A DNA stretch of 6,519 nucleotides from Bacteroidota bacterium (GTDB taxonomy: Bacteria > Bacteroidota > Bacteroidia > NS11-12g > UBA955). Positions 1-5,089 of the stretch are shown here, piece by piece; within the stretch, counting starts at the first letter, position 1, and each line of letters opens with the position of its first letter. The stretch lies in NCBI GenBank assembly GCA_027488495.1, contig JAIYBO010000078.1, positions 1 to 6,519 on the forward strand, written 5' to 3'. The position numbers and the translations under genes were made by a program. A model generated the notes under the pieces. That model had not been told where the DNA came from. It ran no database searches and saw only the letters and a program-made list of their open reading frames with translations.

Positions 1-336
1 GGCATCGAGTATATGACTTGGTTGGCCGATTGGTACGTGAAAAACAGCGATGGCAAAGGCGTAGGATTCTTCCAAATTGGTGGCGGTATCGCCGGTGACT
101 TCCCCATTTGCGTGGTGCCGATGTTGTACCAAGACATGGAAATGGAAAACATCCCCTTCTGGAGCTATTTCTGTCAGATCAGCGACTCAACCACCTCTTA
201 CGGCAGTTACAGCGGTGCGGTTCCCAATGAGAAAATCACTTGGGGTAAGCTCGACATCCACACGCCAAAGTTCATCGTAGAGAGCGATGCGACCATTGTG
301 GCGCCGTTGATGTTCGCCTACATTTTGGGCTGGTAA
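1..336 (+). CDS. Deoxyhypusine synthase-like protein, C-terminal part (5' end outside window)
   Basis: The reading frame is open from base 1 to a TAA at 334-336 and gives the last 111 residues of a DHS-family protein. Eukaryotic and archaeal DHS use NAD and spermidine to modify eIF5A; bacteria lack eIF5A, so bacterial members are thought to make or rearrange polyamines such as homospermidine or spermidine. Visible family motifs are the glycine-rich GGGIAGDF (about 79-102), the SDSTTSYGSYSGA stretch that matches the DHS 'GSDSGA' region, and ITWGKL, whose lysine (codon 247-249) aligns with the lysine that carries the aminobutyl intermediate in human DHS. The C-terminal 'ESDATIVAPLMFAYIL' resembles the DHS end 'ADASLVFPLLVAETF'. 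The histidine pair that follows GGG in eukaryotic enzymes is replaced by GDF-P, so the true reaction is uncertain. Family assignment is firm; substrate is inference. The frame continues upstream of the window, so the ATG at 13 is internal. Confidence 0.88.
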   Translation, partial: GIEYMTWLADWYVKNSDGKGVGFFQIGGGIAGDFPICVVPMLYQDMEMENIPFWSYFCQISDSTTSYGSYSGAVPNEKITWGKLDIHTPKFIVESDATIVAPLMFAYILGW

Positions 337-356
337 TTGAGTTTTCTGTTTCAGTC

Positions 357-1508
357 ATGAAATCCATGATTTCTTCTGAATATCGCTCAAGTAACCTCTG
401 GAAATTCCTTTTATTTGGCTGTTTGATCCTCGGATTTACAGCTTGTGAAAATTCCCCTCCGCGGCCCAATGTTTCGGATGAAATCATCAGCTATGATACG
501 ATCAAAGCTTGGGATATCACGACCTATGCGGCCTACGCAGAGCCAAAGCCTCAATTTTATGACAGCAGCGGCAAATCGATAGACTTGCTATCGTTCGCAA
601 AATCGATGGGCGTAAATACATTGCGATTTCGGGTATTAACGGGCAAACCCGTGTTTCCTCACGCCACCATTTCGCAGTTACTGGTGTTGGCAAAAAAAGC
701 TTATGCCAATAAACTCGCCATTTGGATCGATTTTCATTATTCCGATGTGTGGGCGGATCCAGGCAATCAAGCTGTCCCCAAGCAATGGGAAGGTTTGTCC
801 TTGGCTGTCTTGAGCGATAGTGTAAAGGCCTATTCGCAGCAGGTAATTCAACAATTTGTAGCGCAGGGAACGCCTCCGGCAGTGGTGCAAATAGGCAATG
901 AAATCAGTCCAGGCATGCTCTGGCCCGTGGGGAAATTTACCAGCTCTCCCAGCGAAGCAGCCAACGTGGCATTGCTATTTCAATCGGGTGCCAATGGGGT
1001 AAAAGCGGCATCGCCCAAAACCAAAATCATGTTGCATCTAGCTGGAAATTCAACTACTCTGTGGTGGTTGGGGAATCAATACCTCACGGCTGGGATGCAG
1101 TTCGACCTTTGGGGGTTCTCATATTATGGCAATTGGCATGGTTGCGATGCCACGGTTTTCATGCAAACCTGTCAAAATTTGGGTATGCGCAACAGCAAGC
1201 CCTTCATCATCGCCGAAACGGCACACCCATTTACCCTTGGTTGGCAAGATCAAACGGGCAACGTTTTTGGCAATACCAATCAACTCTGTCCAACTTTCAC
1301 CGCCACACCATCCAATCAAAAGACTTGGCTAGAATATGCTTGGCGCTCGGGTAAGATACACAGCCAATTCCGTGGGATGGGTTATTGGGAACCGGCTTGG
1401 GTTACAGAAACCTCCTGGAGCGGTTTGCAGGGTAGTCCTTGGGAAAACATGTCTCTTTTCGATTTCAATCACAAGGCATTGCCCGGCGCTTATTTTACTT
1501 GGCGATAA
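357..1508 (+). CDS. Arabinogalactan endo-beta-1,4-galactanase, GH53 family lipoprotein
   Basis: This 383-residue protein matches glycoside hydrolase family 53, which cuts beta-1,4-galactan (pectic arabinogalactan I) with retention. Residues 16-30 form a hydrophobic signal ending in LGFTAC, so Cys30 is probably lipidated and the enzyme anchored in the envelope. Family motifs in order: GVNTLRFRV (85-93), WIDFHYSDVWADPG (123-136), VQIGNEISPGMLWP (177-190) with Glu182 as expected acid/base, FDLWGFSYYGNWHG (249-262), IIAETAHPFT (284-293) with Glu287 as expected nucleophile, and the closing GYWEPAW and SPWEN motifs. Length is normal for GH53 and the domain fills the protein. The segment between RFRV and the next helix looks shorter than in typical members, and SYYG replaces the usual SYYP. 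The ATG at 357 is preferred; an in-frame ATG at 366 would also leave the signal intact. No SusC/SusD or other carbohydrate genes are adjacent, so it looks like a stand-alone enzyme. It starts 20 bases after the upstream gene. Confidence 0.93.
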   Translation: MKSMISSEYRSSNLWKFLLFGCLILGFTACENSPPRPNVSDEIISYDTIKAWDITTYAAYAEPKPQFYDSSGKSIDLLSFAKSMGVNTLRFRVLTGKPVFPHATISQLLVLAKKAYANKLAIWIDFHYSDVWADPGNQAVPKQWEGLSLAVLSDSVKAYSQQVIQQFVAQGTPPAVVQIGNEISPGMLWPVGKFTSSPSEAANVALLFQSGANGVKAASPKTKIMLHLAGNSTTLWWLGNQYLTAGMQFDLWGFSYYGNWHGCDATVFMQTCQNLGMRNSKPFIIAETAHPFTLGWQDQTGNVFGNTNQLCPTFTATPSNQKTWLEYAWRSGKIHSQFRGMGYWEPAWVTETSWSGLQGSPWENMSLFDFNHKALPGAYFTWR

Positions 1509-1542
1509 GGTTCACGCCATCTTAAGCCCATTTCCTTTTCAC

Positions 1543-1550
1543 TATCTTTG
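1543..1550 (+). promoter_or_regulatory. Bacteroidota -7 promoter element upstream of the ChaN-like gene
   Basis: TATCTTTG is an exact match to the Bacteroidota -7 consensus TAnnTTTG. No good -33 TTG is present; the closest is TTA at 1522-1524, 18 bases upstream. The ATG at 1555 begins five bases after the element, so transcription would begin at or very near the start codon. This also supports 1555 as the real start of the gene. The call rests on motif and position only. Confidence 0.55.
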
Positions 1551-1554
1551 TGAT

Positions 1555-2685
1555 ATGCGAGGTATTCTAACTGTCCCCTTTTTCGCCCATGCCCTTCGCC
1601 CATTGTGGTTGATATTGCTATGCGCATTGAGCTCTTTGGCCCAGGCCCAAATCGCCACCAGGCCAATACCAAAGATGATGGGTCCGGGAACACCCTCAAA
1701 AAACATCCAAGCCTATCAAATTTTTGATGCCAAAGGCAAGAAAGTGAGCTACGCCCAATTCTTGGCAACCATCACCAAAAGCCTGCAGCAAACCGCCCCT
1801 CAACCTGCGGTTATTTTATTTGGAGAACTGCATGACAATCCCATTGTGCATTGGCTGCAATACCAAACCACCAGCGATTTGTTCCGCGTAACACCCTTCA
1901 TGGTTTTGGGTGCAGAAATGTTTGAAACCGACCAGCAGGCAGCGCTCAACGAATACCTTATGCCCACCGACACTTCGGCCAAAACCCAAACTGTGGTAAC
2001 CCCCATGGGCGCGGTGATGGGCGGTGATCCCAACTACGAAAAATTCAAGAAATCCACCAAATTGTGGCCCAATTTCTATACCGATTACAAACCCCTGGTG
2101 GATTTTGCCAAAGAGCATCAAATGCCCTTCATCGCCACCAACATCCCCCGAAAATATGCCAGTTTGGTATACCGCGGCGGCTTCGCCGCCTTGGATACCC
2201 TGCCCGCTGAGAAAAAAATCCTGTTCCCAACCATGCCTGTACCGTACGACAGTAGCCTGGGTTGCTATGCGGAAATATTCAAAGCCACGGGCGGACATGG
2301 CGGACAAAATTTGCCCAAAAGTCAGGCCGTAAAAGACGCCACCATGGCATGGAAAATTTACAACAACCTACCCAATATCCATTATGGCGAACAAGTGATG
2401 GAAGTGGCATCGAACAGCAAAACATCGCCCCGTATAAACCCCATGGTTTTCATCCATTACAATGGAAGCTATCACTCCGATAACCACGAAAGCATCGAAT
2501 GGTACCTGCAAAAAGAACACCAATCCGCCGCCGCCGTGCAAATGAGAAGTAGCGCTTTGCCTCCCTTAAAAATCATCACCATTTCTGCGCGTTTGCAAGA
2601 CGATGTTACCCGACTTGAAACCGACAATATGGGCGCCGGTGACTTCATCATCGTTACCCCAAACAATATGAATCGCACCCACTAA
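1555..2685 (+). CDS. Exported ChaN-like (haem-binding uptake / Tiki-superfamily) protein
   Basis: A 376-residue protein beginning with a Sec-type signal peptide: positively charged start, hydrophobic core around 17-27, and a probable cut after AQA (residue 31). The mature part fits the ChaN/DUF399 family (haem-binding lipoprotein of the Tiki/EreA-like superfamily): FGELHDNP (89-96) with Glu91 and His93, LGAEMFETDQQ (118-128) with Glu121, a TNIPRKYA motif (195-202), and near the C-terminus HYNGSYHSD (301-309) with His301 and His307. These Glu and His residues are the expected metal or ligand-binding set. Unlike classic ChaN it has no lipobox cysteine, so it is probably soluble in the periplasm. 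The frame is open back to an ATG at 1336 inside the galactanase gene, but the signal peptide and promoter favour 1555. The last part (about 335-376) is an extra domain-like tail of unknown role. Haem binding versus hydrolase activity cannot be decided here. The next gene starts nine bases downstream, suggesting co-transcription. Confidence 0.85.
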   Translation: MRGILTVPFFAHALRPLWLILLCALSSLAQAQIATRPIPKMMGPGTPSKNIQAYQIFDAKGKKVSYAQFLATITKSLQQTAPQPAVILFGELHDNPIVHWLQYQTTSDLFRVTPFMVLGAEMFETDQQAALNEYLMPTDTSAKTQTVVTPMGAVMGGDPNYEKFKKSTKLWPNFYTDYKPLVDFAKEHQMPFIATNIPRKYASLVYRGGFAALDTLPAEKKILFPTMPVPYDSSLGCYAEIFKATGGHGGQNLPKSQAVKDATMAWKIYNNLPNIHYGEQVMEVASNSKTSPRINPMVFIHYNGSYHSDNHESIEWYLQKEHQSAAAVQMRSSALPPLKIITISARLQDDVTRLETDNMGAGDFIIVTPNNMNRTH

Positions 2686-2694
2686 ATCCATCCC

Positions 2695-3219
2695 ATGTCG
2701 CACAATCTCATTGAACAATTCAAACAAGTTAAAGCCTTTATTTTCGATATAGACGGGGTGCTCACCAACGGTCAGGTATTGGTCACCGAAGACGGCCACA
2801 TGCTCAGATCCATGAACATCAAAGACGGCTACGCACTGCAACACGCGGTAAAACAAGGATATCCCATCGCCATCATTTCGGGCGGAAAAGGCAACGGCGT
2901 GCTCGAACGTCTCAAAGGCCTGGGCATTCAATACATCTACCTTGGACAGAGTCACAAAATGGAAGCGTTTGAAGAGGCCCTTCACGCTTGGGAATTGACG
3001 CCGGCCGACATTGCTTACATGGGCGACGACTACCCAGATATGCCGGTATTGTCGAAAGTGGGTCTCCCCTGCTGTCCGGCCGACGCCTGCGCAGAAGTCC
3101 GCGAGTTGGCCCATTTCATCTCTACCGTGAACGGCGGGATGGGCTGCGCCAGAGACCTGATTGAGAAAATCATGAAGGTTCAAGGCACTTGGGACAACGC
3201 CGATTCACACCAGTGGTGA
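2695..3219 (+). CDS. KdsC-like HAD-superfamily phosphatase (C0 type)
   Basis: A 174-residue HAD phosphatase closely resembling KdsC, the 3-deoxy-D-manno-octulosonate-8-phosphate phosphatase, and related nonulosonate phosphatases. Motif I is FDIDGVLTNG, with nucleophile Asp18 and acid/base Asp20. Motif II is IISGG (Ser62). The GQSHKMEAFEEAL stretch supplies the motif III lysine (Lys88). Motif IV is YMGDDYPDMPVL with Asp111 and Asp112 for Mg2+. The NGGMGCARDLIEKIM tail matches the 'GGxGAVRE' C-terminus that contacts the neighbouring active site in KdsC tetramers. There is no cap domain, as in the C0 class, and length is typical. Where KdsC usually has TGR(K/D)S, this protein has SGGKG, so the substrate may differ. 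It probably shares a transcript with the gene ending at 2685. A cytoplasmic role in making a Kdo- or Kdn-type sugar is plausible; the family is sure but the substrate is not. Confidence 0.88.
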   Translation: MSHNLIEQFKQVKAFIFDIDGVLTNGQVLVTEDGHMLRSMNIKDGYALQHAVKQGYPIAIISGGKGNGVLERLKGLGIQYIYLGQSHKMEAFEEALHAWELTPADIAYMGDDYPDMPVLSKVGLPCCPADACAEVRELAHFISTVNGGMGCARDLIEKIMKVQGTWDNADSHQW

Positions 3220-3236
3220 TGTCCCTAGCGGCATCA
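3217..3236 (+). terminator. Candidate hairpin terminator overlapping the HAD stop codon
   Basis: TGATG (3217-3221) pairs with CATCA (3232-3236) and CC (3223-3224) pairs with GG (3230-3231), leaving a bulged T at 3222 and a five-base loop. The stem includes the TGA stop of the HAD gene and is followed by TTTCATTTCCC, a broken T-tract. It sits between two transcription units, where an end would be expected, but the short stem and weak T-run make it a modest candidate. Confidence 0.35.
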
Positions 3237-3248
3237 TTTCATTTCCCG

Positions 3249-3256
3249 TATATTTG
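3249..3256 (+). promoter_or_regulatory. Bacteroidota -7 promoter element upstream of the CBS gene
   Basis: TATATTTG is an exact match to TAnnTTTG. The ATG at 3262 lies five bases beyond it, so the transcript would have little or no leader. No TTG is seen at the usual -33 distance (about 17-23 bases upstream). The gene has a 42-base gap in front of it and a possible terminator just upstream, which fits an independent promoter. Confidence 0.55.
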
Positions 3257-3261
3257 TAATT

Positions 3262-3921
3262 ATGATCGCCTCACAACTCATCAACGAACACCTCAGTCCG
3301 CTCAGAACCACTGATTCCGTGGACGCTGCATTGTTGTTCATGATCAGCCAGGGCGTTACTGAATTGCCTCTGATTGAGCAAAAACAGCTCTGGAATTACG
3401 TGCGTTTGCAACAATTGGCCACTTTGCCCAAAGATCAAACCTTGGGCGATGTGATTTCCAAGCATCCGTTTCCTCCCAGCGCCCATAGCAACAACCACTT
3501 GTACGAACTGATCCCCTTATTGGCTGCCAATGAATTGAGCATATTGGCTGTGACCGATGCAGACGGACAGTATCAAGGCATCATCGAACAGAAAAGCATC
3601 AACAAACTCATTGCCGACAGTTTTACATACCGGGGCATGGGGGCGATTTTGGTCTTGCGCATGAGCGATAGGGATTTTGCCCCATCACAGCTGGCACGAT
3701 GGATTGAAGAAAATGGTGCGAAATTGTTGGGCATCATGATCAATCACGCCGATCAAGGTCAGCTCCGCATCAACGTGAAACTCAACACCACCACCGTGAA
3801 ACCTATACTGGCTACTTTGGAGCGACAAAGCATTGTGGTTGAGCACGTATTCATGGCTGAAGATCACGACGAGAACGACAGCAAAGCGTTTGATATGGTC
3901 TTCAAATTCTTTGATATTTAA
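3262..3921 (+). CDS. Tandem CBS-domain protein with C-terminal ACT-like region (AcuB-type architecture)
   Basis: A 219-residue soluble protein. Residues about 1-60 and 60-120 form a CBS pair: LSPLRTTDSVDAAL and GVTELPLIE in the first, then HLYELIPLLAANELSILAVTDADGQYQGIIE in two overlapping blocks of the second, a typical 'xLPVVDxxGxxxGxI' pattern. Residues about 125-219 (AILVLRMSDRDFAPSQLA, then GAKLLGIMINH, then LRINVKLN) look like a beta-alpha-beta ACT-like fold. CBS pairs bind adenine nucleotides or related ligands and act as sensors; ACT domains bind small metabolites. The same order occurs in AcuB, and similar proteins are common in Bacteroidota, often near NAD kinase, which is not here. 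No enzyme or channel domain is attached, so it may regulate a partner in trans. The target cannot be named from this window. It has its own promoter and stands apart from the downstream polysaccharide genes by 106 bases. Confidence 0.82.
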   Translation: MIASQLINEHLSPLRTTDSVDAALLFMISQGVTELPLIEQKQLWNYVRLQQLATLPKDQTLGDVISKHPFPPSAHSNNHLYELIPLLAANELSILAVTDADGQYQGIIEQKSINKLIADSFTYRGMGAILVLRMSDRDFAPSQLARWIEENGAKLLGIMINHADQGQLRINVKLNTTTVKPILATLERQSIVVEHVFMAEDHDENDSKAFDMVFKFFDI

Positions 3922-4027
3922 CCCCACGGATGTTGATATTATTCTCATTAATTTAATATAGTAAACAGAATTTTAAGCATTTGCACTCGTTTCATTAGTA
4001 ATTTTGAAACCCACGCCTTACAATCCC
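3922..4027 (+). other. AT-rich intergenic region before the polysaccharide genes
   Basis: The longest gap in the window (106 bases). Bases 3936-4006 are much richer in A and T than the genes around them. It holds the -7 element for the downstream gene and a short leader of roughly 15 bases. No hairpin with a T-run is seen after the CBS stop, and no small gene or RNA is recognisable. Confidence 0.6.
3999..4006 (+). promoter_or_regulatory. Bacteroidota -7 promoter element for the wzz/wzy genes
   Basis: TAATTTTG matches TAnnTTTG exactly. A TTTGC at 3980-3984 could be the -33 element, although the 15-base gap between its TTG and the -7 box is shorter than usual. A start of transcription near 4011-4014 would give a leader of about 15 bases before the ATG at 4028. 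The upstream AT-rich sequence could help the promoter. It probably drives at least the two polysaccharide genes. Confidence 0.6.
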
Positions 4028-5083
4028 ATGACGTCAAACACAAACAACCACCGCCACGATCTCATATCCAGTGAAAACATCAAGCCTTTGAACCTTGCTG
4101 ATGTCATTAACTTTTTCTGGCGTTGGCGCAAAGTGTTGATGATTGCTTGTGGCATTGCGGCGATCACAGCCATTGTGGTGACGATGCCTTTCATCACCAA
4201 ACCCAAATACCAAGCCACCCACATTTTTTACCCCACCAAAAACAACTCCATTTCCGATGCGTTGTTGACCGATGCCCGTCAGCGCCAAAAGGATCCATTG
4301 GAATTTGGTGAAGAGGAAGAAGCGGAAAAGGCGATGCAGATCTTGCTTTCGGGCGATTTGATTGGTAGGTTGGTGAGAAACTTTGATTTGTACAAACATT
4401 ATAAGATCAATACCACCACCGAGAAATACCCAAAAACCGCCATGGATTACAAGCTGAAGGAAAACATCAGCGTAACCCGCACCAGATATTTGAGTGTGAA
4501 AATTGAGGTGTTGGATGAAAACCCCCAAATGGCTGCCGATTTGGCCAATGGGATGGCGTTGCTGTACGACTCAATCAAAACGGAAGTACAAAACCAAATC
4601 GCGGTGCCTGCCCTGCAGATTGTAGAGCGTGCATTGCAAAGCAAGCGCGACAAAATTCAAGACATCAAAGACAACATGCGTAAGTTGGGTGAAGAGGGTA
4701 TCACCAACTACGAAGAGCAAAGTAGAGCGCTCGCCGAAGAGATTTACAAAGCACAATCTTCGGGCAAAGTGAGTGAAATGAAGAAATTGCTCGAAGAGCA
4801 AAAAACCTTGATCAAATCTGGGGGTGATTTTGTGGCGTTGAACGAATTGATCAAATTGGAAGAAGAAAAAGAAAGTGATTTGATCGCACAATATGAGCGC
4901 CGAGTGGTAGACGTGAACGAGAAATTGTCGCACAAAATGACGATCGAGGCGGCTTCCAAACCCGAAATCAAGTTTTGGCCCAAGCGCGGTTTTGTGACCA
5001 TTCTTTCGGTGCTGGCTACCTTCATGGCCACAGCGTTGATTTTGGTATTCATTGAGCTCTATCGCAAACAACCCAGCGCTTAA
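4028..5083 (+). CDS. Wzz-type polysaccharide chain-length determinant (polysaccharide co-polymerase)
   Basis: A 351-residue inner-membrane protein with the Wzz plan: a short cytoplasmic N-terminus, TM1 at about 35-54, a long periplasmic part, and TM2 at about 320-343. NLADVINFFWRWRK just before TM1 matches the start of the Wzz domain (PF02706). Before TM2, ASKPEIKFWPKRGF is the proline-rich PxxPKR motif of this family. Residues about 195-305 are rich in Glu, Lys and Leu and should form the long helical or coiled-coil arm. The protein lacks the C-terminal tyrosine-kinase domain of Wzc. Members oligomerise and set the length of O-antigen or exopolysaccharide chains made by a Wzy polymerase, which is encoded next. 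An in-frame TTG at 4004 would add eight residues, but it lies inside the -7 promoter element, so ATG 4028 is chosen. There is no Shine-Dalgarno sequence. Only six bases separate it from the next start, so the two genes are surely co-transcribed. Confidence 0.88.
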   Translation: MTSNTNNHRHDLISSENIKPLNLADVINFFWRWRKVLMIACGIAAITAIVVTMPFITKPKYQATHIFYPTKNNSISDALLTDARQRQKDPLEFGEEEEAEKAMQILLSGDLIGRLVRNFDLYKHYKINTTTEKYPKTAMDYKLKENISVTRTRYLSVKIEVLDENPQMAADLANGMALLYDSIKTEVQNQIAVPALQIVERALQSKRDKIQDIKDNMRKLGEEGITNYEEQSRALAEEIYKAQSSGKVSEMKKLLEEQKTLIKSGGDFVALNELIKLEEEKESDLIAQYERRVVDVNEKLSHKMTIEAASKPEIKFWPKRGFVTILSVLATFMATALILVFIELYRKQPSA

Positions 5084-5089
5084 GCCACG

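Noticed and set aside
296..326. A possible promoter for the galactanase gene: TTG, 20 bases, then TACATTTT.
   Set aside because: The -7 match misses the final G in the fixed position and lies in the conserved coding end of the DHS-like gene; it remains possible but is too weak to list.
1336..1554. A longer ChaN-like protein starting at ATG 1336.
   Set aside because: It would overlap the galactanase gene by 173 bases, bury the signal peptide 73 residues in, and start upstream of the clear -7 element at 1543-1550.
2176..2190. A perfect GC-rich hairpin (GGCGG, five-base loop, CCGCC).
   Set aside because: It lies inside the ChaN-like coding region over Gly and Ala codons and has no T-run; most likely a by-product of codon choice.
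1816..2307. A 163-residue reverse-strand reading frame opposite the ChaN-like gene.
   Set aside because: It is rich in Gly, His and Phe as expected from the complement of the coding strand and matches no family I know.
2566..3183. A 205-residue reverse-strand reading frame opposite the HAD gene and the end of the ChaN-like gene.
   Set aside because: It is antisense to two well-supported genes, has no recognisable domain, and crosses their junction; it is a shadow of forward-strand codon bias.
4034..4528. A 164-residue reverse-strand reading frame opposite the wzz gene.
   Set aside because: It is antisense to a strongly supported membrane protein gene and has no family motif or start signal.
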